This document shows positions 1-7,552 of a stretch of DNA of 19,478 nucleotides, piece by piece. The translations under genes were made by a program, and so were the position numbers. The stretch is from Phyllobacteriaceae bacterium (GTDB taxonomy: Bacteria; Pseudomonadota; Alphaproteobacteria; Rhizobiales; Rhizobiaceae): NCBI GenBank assembly GCA_024645155.1, contig JAHEGF010000029.1:1-19478 (forward strand), given 5' to 3'. Every line of letters starts with the position of its first letter. Position 1 is the first letter of the stretch. The notes under the pieces were generated by a model. That model did not search any database, was not told where the DNA came from, and worked only from the letters and a program-made list of their open reading frames with translations.

Positions 1-549
1 CTGAACCTGGAATTCCCTTTGGCCGCCACGGAAGGAATCACGGGCAAATGCATAGATTTCCTCCACTTGCGCGTCGGTCATCGAATAGCATCCGGCAGAC
101 GAACAGGCGCCGTGAACCATAAGGTGGGCGCCGGTGCGGCCATGGGCGGTGTCAAAGGCGTTCGGATAGCCGATATTGAAGGAAAGATGATACAGCGATC
201 TCGGGTTCATCTGCGCCGGACGCACGGTATAGAACCCTTCGGGGGCCTGGCGGTCGCCTTCGGTGAATTTCGGGCCAAGTTTGCCGGACCACTTGCAGAT
301 CTCATAGGTCTTGATGAGATCGTAGCGGCCCGTGTCCTTCTGTTTCCAGACCTCAAGGACGCCTTCTTCCTTGAATATCCGTACGGTGACCGGCGAATAG
401 CGGCTCATGCCCTTCGCCTTCATCGAATTGACGATTTCCTGGGGTAGCGGCCGTTCAGCCTTGCCGACGCTGTCGAGCGTGTCCTGACAGCCGGCCAGCG
501 CCAGCGCGCCGGCGAACAGAACCGAACGGGTCAACGTCATTGTCATCAT
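1..549 (-). CDS. YafK-family L,D-transpeptidase lipoprotein (3' part outside window)
   Basis: The 183 residues in the window look like a murein L,D-transpeptidase of the YafK/YkuD type, an envelope enzyme that makes or trims peptidoglycan-linked bonds through an active-site cysteine. The catalytic signature MVHGACSSAGCYSM lies near residues 144-157, with the nucleophile at about Cys154. The N-terminus has a short hydrophobic stretch ending in LALAGC, a lipobox with Cys21, so a lipoprotein anchored in the periplasm is likely. Possible in-frame ATG starts at 549, 546 and 540 give the same mature protein; none has a clear ribosome binding site. The C-terminus runs off the left edge. The gene follows accA on the same strand after a 200-bp gap, so co-transcription is uncertain. 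The family call is firm; the exact substrate is not known. Confidence 0.85.
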   Translation of the reverse strand, partial: MMTMTLTRSVLFAGALALAGCQDTLDSVGKAERPLPQEIVNSMKAKGMSRYSPVTVRIFKEEGVLEVWKQKDTGRYDLIKTYEICKWSGKLGPKFTEGDRQAPEGFYTVRPAQMNPRSLYHLSFNIGYPNAFDTAHGRTGAHLMVHGACSSAGCYSMTDAQVEEIYAFARDSFRGGQREFQVQ

Positions 550-749
550 GCCCAAACCGTCACCGCGTTTCCGTGCCGCGGCGGCATTGCGCTGTAATGT
601 GCCGGACACAAGCCGATTCTCTCCGTACTTCATCGTATGAGGCGGGTATCTTTTACAGCGGCATACCGCAAGAGCCCGGTTCCCATCCTCACAGCATTGT
701 CATTGCCGCCAGAGGCGGCAATTTTGTGGCAGAAATGGATCAAGCCCGG
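550..749. other. Intergenic region between accA and the L,D-transpeptidase gene
   Basis: This 200-bp gap separates two minus-strand genes. It holds one strong inverted repeat (described separately at 702-722). I found no convincing promoter for the transpeptidase gene and no small gene with a good ribosome binding site. Confidence 0.5.
702..722. terminator. Perfect 9-bp inverted repeat with 3-nt loop after accA
   Basis: ATTGCCGCC (702-710), loop AGA, then GGCGGCAAT (714-722) form a perfect stem 27 bp beyond the accA stop codon. Read on the plus strand it is followed immediately by TTT and G. Read on the minus strand, the direction of accA, it is preceded by an A-run but not followed by a T-tract. 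It could be a terminator or an RNA 3'-end stabiliser for accA. Its match to a classical intrinsic terminator is incomplete for the strand that matters. Confidence 0.35.
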
Positions 750-1700
750 TCAAAGGTCCCTGCCGATGGCGAGAAATTTCTCGCGCCGATGCTCGCGCAG
801 ATCAATGTTTTTGGCCGCCAGTTGCGAAAGCGCCTCGGTGATGGTTGCGCGGGTCTTGCGGAACACGTCTTCGCGATTGCGATGGGCGCCGCCCAGCGGT
901 TCCTTGATAATGCCGTCGATGATCTTCAGCGCAAGCAGGTCCTCGGCCGTTATTTTCATGTTGGTTGCGGCATCCTTGGCGCGTGTTGAATCGTGCCACA
1001 GGATCGAGGCCGCTCCTTCAGGCGAAATCACCGAGTATATGGCGTGTTCAAGCATGTAGACCCGGTTGGCGGTGGCGATCGCGATCGCGCCACCCGAGCC
1101 TCCCTCGCCGATTATGATCGATATGACCGGAACCCTTAGACCAAGGCATGTCTGGGTGCTGCGGGCAATGGCCTCGGCCTGGCCGCGCTCCTCGGCACCA
1201 ACGCCGGGATAGGCACCAGTGGTGTCGACCAGGGTGACAACGGGGATCCTGAAGCGGTCGGCCATCTCCATGATCCGCACGGCCTTGCGGTAGCCTTCAG
1301 GCCGCGCCATGCCGAAATTCCGGGTCAGGCGGCTTTTCGTGTCGTGGCCCTTCTCCTGGCCGATGATGGCAACCGGCTCGCCGTTGAAGCGGGCGAGCGC
1401 ACTGATCACGGCCTGGTCCTCGGCAAATTTGCGGTCACCGGCAAGCGGCGTCAGGTCTGTGAACAGCGCCTTGACGTAGTCGAGACAGTGCGGCCGGTCA
1501 GGATGGCGGGCTACCTGCGTCTTCTGCCACGGGGTCAGGGATTTGTAGGCATCGCGCAAAGCGTCACGCGAACGCTTCTCCAGGCGGGTGATCTCATCGG
1601 CGACATCTACGGCTTCACCGGCCTCCGACAGCTTTTTCAGTTCAAGGATTTTGCCTTCGAGATCGGCGACGGGTTTTTCAAAATCAAGGTAGCTGTGCAT
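750..1700 (-). CDS. accA: Acetyl-CoA carboxylase carboxyltransferase subunit alpha
   Basis: AccA pairs with AccD to form the carboxyltransferase of acetyl-CoA carboxylase, moving the carboxyl group from biotinylated AccB to acetyl-CoA to give malonyl-CoA, the first committed step of fatty acid synthesis in the cytosol. The 316-residue product has the usual full length. It carries the family's crotonase-fold motifs: a GAYPGVGAEERGQ segment near residues 162-174, GEGGSGGA at about 198-205, and SVISPEGAASILW near 223-235. The N-terminus, beginning MHSYLDFEKP, matches the typical start of the family. The gene lies 94 bp downstream of xerD on the same strand, so it may be read through from that gene, but the start has only a weak purine-rich sequence upstream. 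Identification is firm. Confidence 0.97.
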   Translation of the reverse strand: MHSYLDFEKPVADLEGKILELKKLSEAGEAVDVADEITRLEKRSRDALRDAYKSLTPWQKTQVARHPDRPHCLDYVKALFTDLTPLAGDRKFAEDQAVISALARFNGEPVAIIGQEKGHDTKSRLTRNFGMARPEGYRKAVRIMEMADRFRIPVVTLVDTTGAYPGVGAEERGQAEAIARSTQTCLGLRVPVISIIIGEGGSGGAIAIATANRVYMLEHAIYSVISPEGAASILWHDSTRAKDAATNMKITAEDLLALKIIDGIIKEPLGGAHRNREDVFRKTRATITEALSQLAAKNIDLREHRREKFLAIGRDL

Positions 1701-1794
1701 TCGTACTCAAATCACTCGATTGGGGCGGCCGGATGACCGCAATTATGCACACGGGACCGGCCGTGCCTACCCGTGCTACATAATGCCAAGGCGT

Positions 1795-2721
1795 TCAATC
1801 GGCAAGCGGATGCAGGTCATGGACGAGCTGAATCAGGCGCTCTTCCAGAACATGGGTGTAAATCTGCGTCGTGGCAATATCGGCATGACCCAGCATCTGC
1901 TGGACGGAGCGCAGGTCTGCCCCGTTCTGCAACAAATGGCTGGCAAAGGCGTGGCGCAGAATATGCGGGGACACGGCTGATGCTGGCAAGCCTGCCCGCG
2001 CGGCGAGCGCTTTCAGGTCGCGGGCGAAAACCTGGCGCTGCAGGTGGCCGCTGCGCGATGGCGACGGAAAAAGCCACGGATTGTCGGCGCTGCCGGCCAT
2101 AAGGCTGCGCTCTTTCAGCCAGCGGTCGACGGCGCCAGCTGCCTTTTTTGAGACCGGTACCAGCCTTTCCTTGCTGCCCTTGCCGCGGACGATGAAAAAG
2201 CGCTCTCCCGGCCGGATCACTGACACCGGAAGCGAAACAAGCTCCGATACACGCAGGCCCGTCGCATAAAGCAGTTCGACCAGTGTGTGCAGGCGAACAG
2301 CAGCCAGACGCGTCCGTGGTTTGTCGTCTGCGGCCGCTGCCTCGTCGGCCGCAAGGTTTAAAAGGCCGGTGACATCCTTCAGCGCCAGCGTCTTTGGCAA
2401 CGGCCGTGACTGTTTGGGAGAATCGACTACCGAGGTGGGATCGTCTGGCCTCTTGTTCTCGGTCAGCAGGAACCGGAAGAACTGCTTTAGCGCCGACAGC
2501 TTTCGCGCCTGGGTCGAGGGAGCGAAATTCCGTGCGGTAATGTCCGACATGTAGGCGCGTATGTCATCGGGAACGGCATCTGCCAGACTGCCGGCGCCAA
2601 GGAATTCGCGTGCGTCGTCGAGGTCGCGGCGGTAGGCGTCGAGCGTGTTCATGGAAGATCCGCGCTCGGCGCTCATCATCTCAAGAAAGGAACCGATGAG
2701 GCGGGCATCCTTGTCAGCCAT
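1795..2721 (-). CDS. xerD: Tyrosine recombinase XerD
   Basis: XerD acts with XerC at the dif site to resolve chromosome dimers before cell division. The 308-residue protein has an N-terminal core-binding SAM-like domain at about residues 5-90 and a C-terminal catalytic domain at about 110-300. The full catalytic set is visible: Arg157 (GLRVSE), Lys181 (GKGSKER), His253 and Arg256 (SPHILRHAFASHLL), His279 (LGHAD) and nucleophile Tyr288 (TQIYTHV). Size and the compact domain plan match Xer proteins rather than phage integrases, and there is no attachment site or prophage gene nearby. XerD is preferred over XerC because of the neighbours accA and aroK, which I associate with xerD in Rhizobiales; this last point is context-based. 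The 3' flank leads into accA. Confidence 0.92.
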   Translation of the reverse strand: MADKDARLIGSFLEMMSAERGSSMNTLDAYRRDLDDAREFLGAGSLADAVPDDIRAYMSDITARNFAPSTQARKLSALKQFFRFLLTENKRPDDPTSVVDSPKQSRPLPKTLALKDVTGLLNLAADEAAAADDKPRTRLAAVRLHTLVELLYATGLRVSELVSLPVSVIRPGERFFIVRGKGSKERLVPVSKKAAGAVDRWLKERSLMAGSADNPWLFPSPSRSGHLQRQVFARDLKALAARAGLPASAVSPHILRHAFASHLLQNGADLRSVQQMLGHADIATTQIYTHVLEERLIQLVHDLHPLAD

Positions 2722-2730
2722 GACTCGGGA

Positions 2731-2880
2731 TCAGTTCTTCGGATTGATCTTGTCAACGGGAATGCGCACGGTCATTTCACCGGTTTTCGGCTCGACATAG
2801 TGAACCAGTGCGAACATGGCGCCATACCCAATACCTGCCAGAATGGCGAGAAATACAATCAGTCGGATCAGTGTAGGCAT
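2731..2880 (-). CDS. Small single-pass membrane protein upstream of xerD
   Basis: This gene encodes 49 residues beginning MPTLIRLIVFLAILAG, with one hydrophobic segment at about residues 4-28 and a short polar tail ending KINPKN. It ends 9 bp before the xerD start on the same strand, so the two are probably co-transcribed. A longer frame starting at 2955 exists, but its extra 25 residues are low-complexity and polar, and the hydrophobic N-terminus fits the shorter start. A possible ribosome binding site, AAGGA, lies too far upstream to be decisive. I recognise no function. Small proteins of this kind are often present at this place in Rhizobiales, which is a recollection, not a search. Confidence 0.65.
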   Translation of the reverse strand: MPTLIRLIVFLAILAGIGYGAMFALVHYVEPKTGEMTVRIPVDKINPKN

Positions 2881-3054
2881 TCGATTTCGTAAATCCCAGT
2901 TCCTTGATCCTTGTTCCGGCTGTTCCGTTATGGGGTGATGGTGGTTTCTTTGCAAGGCTTGAGATGAGCCGGGCAGGGGGCAGGACGCTTGACGGGTGAT
3001 GCGATATGATGTCGAAACGCGGCAGCAGGCGCGGTTCGTCTGGAAACAGGAGAA
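2881..3054. other. Divergent intergenic region before aroK
   Basis: This 174-bp gap lies between the minus-strand small membrane gene and plus-strand aroK and should hold promoters in both directions. I see no promoter with well-spaced boxes. The one clear element is the AGGAGA sequence at 3048-3053 serving aroK. Confidence 0.4.
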
Positions 3055-3645
3055 ATGGAAAGCGTGGATCCGGCGTCAATAAAACAGAAACTTGGCCAAA
3101 GATCGATCGTGCTGGTCGGCTTGATGGGTGCAGGCAAGACGGCGATCGGGCGGAAGGTCGCAGCGATGACCGGCCTCAATTTTGTCGACAGCGATCACGA
3201 GATCGAGGCGGTCTCACGCATGTCGGTCGCGGATCTGTTCGAAACCTATGGCGAAGCGGAATTCCGTTCGCTGGAAATGCGCGTATTGTCGCGTATGCTG
3301 GAAGATGGCCCGCAAATCCTGGCGACCGGCGGAGGTGCGTTCATGAACAGGGCGACTCGCGAGGCCATTGCGCAACAAGGCATCAGCGTCTGGCTGAAGG
3401 CCGACCTGGATGTGCTGATGGAACGGGTGTCGCGCAAACAGCACCGTCCGCTGCTGCAGACAGCCGACCCAAGGGCGGTGATGCGCGGACTTCTTGAAAA
3501 GCGGTATCCGGTCTACCAGTTGGCCGACGTGACGGTACAATCGCGCGATGTGCCAAAGGAACAGATAGCCGAGGAGCTTGTTGACGCCTTGAACGCCTTT
3601 TTTGACAGCCCGGCCGCGCAGGAGCGCGAGGCGGAGACGCAATGA
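3055..3645 (+). CDS. aroK: Shikimate kinase
   Basis: This enzyme phosphorylates shikimate with ATP in the pathway to chorismate and the aromatic amino acids. The 196-residue product has the P-loop GLMGAGKT at 22-29, the shikimate-binding DSD at 45-47, Arg71 (EAEFRSLE), the TGGG motif at 91-94, the lid region RKQHRPLL at 127-134 and Arg150 (EKRYPVY). The start needs care. AGGAGA at 3048-3053 leaves only 1 nt before the ATG at 3055, while an in-frame GTG at 3064 would sit at a 10-nt spacing. The mature difference is three residues. The stop overlaps the aroB start by 4 bp (ATGA), showing translational coupling. A roughly 15-residue acidic C-terminal tail extends past the kinase fold. Confidence 0.96.
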   Translation: MESVDPASIKQKLGQRSIVLVGLMGAGKTAIGRKVAAMTGLNFVDSDHEIEAVSRMSVADLFETYGEAEFRSLEMRVLSRMLEDGPQILATGGGAFMNRATREAIAQQGISVWLKADLDVLMERVSRKQHRPLLQTADPRAVMRGLLEKRYPVYQLADVTVQSRDVPKEQIAEELVDALNAFFDSPAAQEREAETQ

Positions 3646-4778
3646 ACGACGCAGCTCCATTGACCAGTCCGGCCGCTTCGCTGACCGTTGATCTCGGTTC
3701 GCGTGCCTATGAGATCCTCATCGGGCCCGGGCTGCTGACTGAGACCGGAAGGCGGCTGGCGCAACTGCTGCCGGGTGCGCGTGCGATGATCGTCACCGAC
3801 AAAAATGTCGGCAAACAGCATCTGGAAACCGTGGTGCAAAGTCTGCGGAAGGCCGGTGGAGATCCTGCCGTTCTGGTACTGCCTGCAGGAGAACGCACCA
3901 AAAGCTTCGGGCATCTCGAGGAAACCGTCAACGCGATCCTTGCAGCAAAACTCGAGCGCGGCGATGCCGTTATTGCGCTCGGCGGTGGTGTCGTCGGCGA
4001 CTTGACCGGATTTGCATCAGGCATTGCGCGCCGCGGCATGCAATTCATCCAGCTTCCGACATCGCTTCTGGCGCAGGTGGATTCGTCCGTCGGCGGCAAG
4101 ACCGGCATCAATACGGTACTGGGCAAAAACCTGGCCGGCGTGTTCCACCAACCTGCCATTGTCATTGCCGATACGGCTGTTCTCGATACCCTGCCAGCGC
4201 GCGAATTTCGTGCCGGTTACGCCGAAATCGTCAAATACGGGCTGATTGACAGGCCGGACTTCTTCGACTGGCTGGAGGCCAACCGCGAGGCGGTATTTGC
4301 CGGCGGCGATGAACGGGTTCACGCGATTGCCGAATCCTGCCGCGCCAAGGCGGATGTGGTCAGACGCGACGAATTCGAGGCCGGCGAGCGGGCATTGCTC
4401 AATCTCGGGCACACATTCGGCCATGCACTTGAAGCGGCAACCGGTTTCGACGCCAGCCGAATAGTTCACGGGGAGGGTGTTGCCATCGGCATGGTTTTGG
4501 CGCACCGGTTCTCTGCGCGCATGAACCTGGCCAGCCCCGACGACGCGGACCGCGTATCCCGCCATCTGGCGGTTGCAGGGTTGCCGGTGTCGCTGGCCGA
4601 TATCCCCGGCGGTCTGCCGCCTGCGGATGCCTTGTTGGGCTTTATCGCCCAGGACAAGAAGGTGACGCGCGGCGCGTTGACCTTCATATTGACGCGTGGA
4701 ATAGGCCAGGCCTTTGTGGCGCATGACGTTCCACCGTCGGAAGTGTTGGCTTTTTTGCAGGAGAACCATCCCGGATGA
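3642..4778 (+). CDS. aroB: 3-dehydroquinate synthase
   Basis: AroB converts DAHP to 3-dehydroquinate, the second step of the shikimate pathway, using NAD+ and a divalent metal. The 378-residue protein has the NAD-binding GGGVVGD at 114-120, the conserved PTSLLAQVDSSVGGKTG at 139-155, and likely metal ligands Glu195 (GYAEIVKYG), His257 (NLGHTFGH) and His276 (HGEGVAIGM). Length is normal. A GGAG at 3633-3636, 5 nt before the ATG, supports the start. It overlaps aroK by 4 bp upstream and the CorC-type gene by 4 bp downstream, so the three form one operon. Pairing of aroK and aroB is widespread in proteobacteria. Confidence 0.98.
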   Translation: MNDAAPLTSPAASLTVDLGSRAYEILIGPGLLTETGRRLAQLLPGARAMIVTDKNVGKQHLETVVQSLRKAGGDPAVLVLPAGERTKSFGHLEETVNAILAAKLERGDAVIALGGGVVGDLTGFASGIARRGMQFIQLPTSLLAQVDSSVGGKTGINTVLGKNLAGVFHQPAIVIADTAVLDTLPAREFRAGYAEIVKYGLIDRPDFFDWLEANREAVFAGGDERVHAIAESCRAKADVVRRDEFEAGERALLNLGHTFGHALEAATGFDASRIVHGEGVAIGMVLAHRFSARMNLASPDDADRVSRHLAVAGLPVSLADIPGGLPPADALLGFIAQDKKVTRGALTFILTRGIGQAFVAHDVPPSEVLAFLQENHPG

Positions 4779-6046
4779 CAACAGCGATGTGGATAATTTG
4801 TGGTGCGATTTTACTGCTGGTGGTGATGTCCGGTTTCTTTTCCGGTTCGGAGACCGCGCTGACTGCAACGTCACGGGCGCGGATGCATTCCCTTGAACGG
4901 GGCGGCAACCGGAAGGCCCGAATGGTCAACCAGTTGATCAAACGGCGCGACCGCCTGATCGGTGCACTGCTGATCGGCAACAATCTCGTCAATATCCTGG
5001 CCTCGGCGCTGGCAACATCACTGTTCCTGACCTTTTTTGGTGAAGCCGGTGTAGCCTATGCGACGCTGGCGATGACCGTTGTTCTCGTTGTCTTTTCCGA
5101 GGTGCTGCCGAAGTCGTGGGCGATTTCGAATCCGGATCGGTTCTCGTTGGCCGTGGTGCCGGCGGTGCGTGCATTCGTTGCAGTCACGGGGCCCTTGTCG
5201 TCCGGGGTCAACCGGTTTGTGCGCTGGTTCCTGCACCTGTTCGGCGTCGACCTCAGCGAGACGCGTTTCATGCTTTCGGGCCATGACGAGCTGCGCAGCA
5301 CAGTGGAGGTTCTGCACCGCGAGGGTTCTGTGTTCAAGCAGGACCGCGACCGGATGGGCGGGCTGCTCGACCTGCGCGAGCTTGAAGTGTCCGACATCAT
5401 GATTCACCGGACATCGATGCGCCTGGTCTGTGCCGATGACCCGGCCGATGCCGTGGTGCGTGAAATCCTTGAAAGTCCCTACACGAGGATGCCGGTGTGG
5501 CGCGGGTCGTCCGACAACATCATCGGCGTCATCCATGCCAAGGATGTGCTGCGCGCCCTGCAGGAGGTTGGCAATGATCCGGCAAAGATGGATATCGGCA
5601 AGGTTGCCAATCCACCGTGGTTTGTGCCCGACACGACATCGCTTCAGGACCAGTTGAACGCGTTTTTGCGGCGCAAGGCACACATCGCCATCGTCGTCGA
5701 CGAATATGGCGAGGTCGAAGGCCTGGTGACTCTTGAGGATATCCTTGAGGAGATTGTCGGCGAGATTGCCGACGAACATGACGACGAAGTCTCTGGTGTC
5801 AAGCACGAGGCAGACGGTTCGGTGGTTGTCGAGGGCAATGTACCGATCCGCGATCTCAACAGGGCGCTTGACTGGAAGCTGCCCGACGAGGAGGCGACCA
5901 CGATTGCCGGTCTTGTCATTCATGAAACCAAGACCATTCCCGATGAACGGCAGGCTTTCACCTATTACGGCAAGCGTTTCACCATCATGAAGCGCGAGAA
6001 GAACCGGATCACCAAACTGCGAATACGGTCAGTGGACAAGGCCTAG
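4775..6046 (+). CDS. CorC/HlyC-family membrane protein (CNNM-CBS-CorC_HlyC)
   Basis: The 423-residue product has three parts: an N-terminal DUF21/CNNM membrane domain at about 1-190, with hydrophobic segments near 5-24, 62-88 and 92-112; a pair of CBS domains at about 206-330, ending in VDEYGEVEGLVTLEDILEE; and a CorC_HlyC domain at about 340-420. The order matches bacterial CorC/MpfA-type proteins implicated in magnesium or cobalt export; the older label haemolysin is misleading. The membrane motif SGFFSGSETALTA at 19-31 and SEVLPKSWA at 108-116 are typical. It overlaps aroB by 4 bp and has AGGAG at 4759-4763. Metal specificity cannot be read from the sequence. Confidence 0.92.
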   Translation: MTTAMWIICGAILLLVVMSGFFSGSETALTATSRARMHSLERGGNRKARMVNQLIKRRDRLIGALLIGNNLVNILASALATSLFLTFFGEAGVAYATLAMTVVLVVFSEVLPKSWAISNPDRFSLAVVPAVRAFVAVTGPLSSGVNRFVRWFLHLFGVDLSETRFMLSGHDELRSTVEVLHREGSVFKQDRDRMGGLLDLRELEVSDIMIHRTSMRLVCADDPADAVVREILESPYTRMPVWRGSSDNIIGVIHAKDVLRALQEVGNDPAKMDIGKVANPPWFVPDTTSLQDQLNAFLRRKAHIAIVVDEYGEVEGLVTLEDILEEIVGEIADEHDDEVSGVKHEADGSVVVEGNVPIRDLNRALDWKLPDEEATTIAGLVIHETKTIPDERQAFTYYGKRFTIMKREKNRITKLRIRSVDKA

Positions 6047-6076
6047 GCCGGCGGGCAGTCAGTCCGGCGAGTTTTT
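6047..6076 (+). terminator. Possible intrinsic terminator after the aroKB-CorC operon
   Basis: GCCGG (6047-6051) pairs with CCGGC (6064-6068) across a 12-nt loop, followed after 3 nt by TTTTT (6072-6076). It begins directly after the stop codon of the CorC-type gene and lies in the 80-bp gap between convergent genes, where a terminator is expected. The stem is short and the loop long, so the call is tentative. Confidence 0.4.
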
Positions 6077-6126
6077 CAATAGCGACTGCGGTTTTCCGTC
6101 GCCGTGCAATCGGAGCGGAAATGGCG

Positions 6127-6759
6127 TCAGACATGGTGCCTTTCGAGCAGGTTTGCCCAGGCAGACCGGGCGAGCCGGAAGGCGTCGCCGCCGCCGAAAA
6201 GCTGATGGTGCCAGTTGGCTGCCATCCCGATGGCGTTGAGTTCGAAGGCGAGCTGGGCAGGGTCCGTTGACGGATCGACCGAACCTGATGCAATGGCAGC
6301 GCGGATGTTGAGGGCGAGGAGGTCGAGCCAATTGCGCATGGCCGACGCAACCGCATCCCGGACCATGCCCGGCCGGCCATCCATTTCGGCGGACGCGGAA
6401 GACAATATGCAGCCGCCATCAAACGTGCCGTCCTCCAGATAGGCCAGCCAGGCATCGCCGAGCGTGACAAGGCGCAAATATCCGCGCGGTGCCGCCCGGG
6501 ACGGCCGGATGACCTTGTCGATCAGGATGTCGCGGGTACTTTCGAGAACCGCCAGCTGCAATTGCTCCTTGGAGCCGAATGTTGCGTGGACGGAGCTTTT
6601 TGCCGTGCCTGTGCGAGCGGCAAGATTGGCGATCGAAAGCCCCTCCAATCCCTCAACCGATGCCAGCTGGACCGCCTCGGCAATTACGCGTTGACGGGTT
6701 CTGGCGCCGCGCGCCCTGCGGCCGTCGCCAAGGTCCTCCGGTGATGACTGATGCTGCAT
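6127..6759 (-). CDS. TetR/AcrR-family transcriptional regulator
   Basis: The 210-residue protein has an N-terminal helix-turn-helix of TetR type at about residues 22-68, with the motif LSIANLAARTGTAKSSVHA and the usual FGSKEQL after it, then a helical ligand-binding region. It probably represses the divergent dienelactone hydrolase gene and itself through the palindrome at 6816-6827, which sits between the two start codons. GGGAG lies 8 nt before the ATG and fixes the start. The effector is unknown. In related families the inducer is often a small lipophilic or electrophilic compound; that is background, not evidence from this sequence. Confidence 0.93.
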   Translation of the reverse strand: MQHQSSPEDLGDGRRARGARTRQRVIAEAVQLASVEGLEGLSIANLAARTGTAKSSVHATFGSKEQLQLAVLESTRDILIDKVIRPSRAAPRGYLRLVTLGDAWLAYLEDGTFDGGCILSSASAEMDGRPGMVRDAVASAMRNWLDLLALNIRAAIASGSVDPSTDPAQLAFELNAIGMAANWHHQLFGGGDAFRLARSAWANLLERHHV

Positions 6760-6815
6760 TTGCGATGCTCCCGGTCAGGCTTGCAGGAAATTCCAAGCCA
6801 TGCTAGTTAATTTGG

Positions 6816-6827
6816 ACGAACGTTCGT
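6816..6827. promoter_or_regulatory. Perfect 12-bp palindrome, likely TetR operator
   Basis: ACGAACGTTCGT is a perfect inverted repeat in the 96-bp gap between the tetR-type gene and the dienelactone hydrolase gene. It is followed at once by an AT-rich run (TATATATATCATAA) that could hold the promoter of the hydrolase. Position 57 bp from the regulator start and 28 bp from the hydrolase start suits an operator controlling both. Confidence 0.7.
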
Positions 6828-6841
6828 ATATATATCATAAC

Positions 6842-6846
6842 AAGGA
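6842..6846 (+). promoter_or_regulatory. Ribosome binding site of the dienelactone hydrolase gene
   Basis: AAGGA lies 9 nt before the ATG at 6856 and supports that start. Confidence 0.65.
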
Positions 6847-6855
6847 TCGATTGCC

Positions 6856-7545
6856 ATGCCCGATATAACAATAAATGGCTCGGATGGGCAGTTTTCGGCC
6901 TATCTGGCGATCCCGGAGGGCGGATCCGGCTCGGGTGTTTTGGTGATTCAGGAGATTTTCGGGGTCAACCGGGACATGCGCGATCACTGCAACCGGTTTG
7001 CCGGCGAAGGCTATTTTGCACTTTGTCCCGATCTTTTCTGGAGGCTTGAACCCGGTGTGCAACTGACCGATCGAAGTGACGCGGAGTGGAAGCGCGCCGC
7101 CGAGCTTTACCAGGCGCTTGATGTCGACAAGGCTGTCGGGGACCTGCAGGTTTCGCTTGCCCATTTGCGGAACATCGAAGGTTGCAGCGGCAGGGCCGGC
7201 AGCATCGGATTCTGCCTTGGCGGCCTGCTTGCCTATCTCATGGCGGCGCGGACTGACGCCGATTGCAATGCAGGCTACTACGGGGTCGGGATCGAGTCTC
7301 GGCTCGATGAAGCGCGAAATATCGGCAAGCCCACCATCCTGCACATTGCCGAGGAGGACCGCTTTGTCTCCAGGGACGCCCAACAGCAGATCAGGGACGG
7401 CCTGGAGGAAAACGCCAACGTCACGATCTACAGCTATCCCGGCATGGAACATGCCTTCGCCCGCCACAAGGGCACGCATTTCGACGCCGAGGCCGCGCGG
7501 ATTGCCAATCAGCGAACGGCGGCGCTTTTTGCCGCAAACCTGTAA
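6856..7545 (+). CDS. Dienelactone hydrolase family protein
   Basis: The 229-residue alpha/beta hydrolase matches the dienelactone hydrolase family, cytosolic enzymes that open lactone or related ester bonds. The catalytic triad is visible as Cys120 (IGFCLGG, the family's nucleophile in place of serine), Asp168 (AEEDRFV) and His199 (GMEHAFAR); Glu33 in the QEIFG motif corresponds to the glutamate that controls the cysteine in the studied enzymes. No signal peptide is present. There are no other aromatic-degradation genes nearby, so a role in beta-ketoadipate chemistry is not supported; a general detoxifying hydrolase under TetR control is equally plausible. The gene ends 7 bp before convergent bolA. 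Confidence 0.92.
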   Translation: MPDITINGSDGQFSAYLAIPEGGSGSGVLVIQEIFGVNRDMRDHCNRFAGEGYFALCPDLFWRLEPGVQLTDRSDAEWKRAAELYQALDVDKAVGDLQVSLAHLRNIEGCSGRAGSIGFCLGGLLAYLMAARTDADCNAGYYGVGIESRLDEARNIGKPTILHIAEEDRFVSRDAQQQIRDGLEENANVTIYSYPGMEHAFARHKGTHFDAEAARIANQRTAALFAANL

Positions 7546-7552
7546 GGGCTTT

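Noticed and set aside
1795..2721. Tyrosine recombinase as a mark of an integrated element
   Set aside because: Size and motifs match housekeeping XerD, and there is no attachment-site duplication, tRNA gene or phage gene around it.
2731..2955. Longer 74-residue form of the small protein before xerD
   Set aside because: The extra 25 residues are polar and low in complexity, placed ahead of a hydrophobic segment that starts at an internal Met; the 49-residue form is more natural.
4017..4874. A 285-codon minus-strand open frame opposite aroB
   Set aside because: It lies wholly antisense to aroB and the start of the CorC-type gene, whose catalytic motifs are clear, and its translation resembles no protein. 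GC-rich third positions create such frames.
5018..5923. A 301-codon minus-strand open frame opposite the CorC-type gene
   Set aside because: It is an antisense shadow of a well-supported membrane/CBS protein; no recognisable domain and no ribosome binding site.
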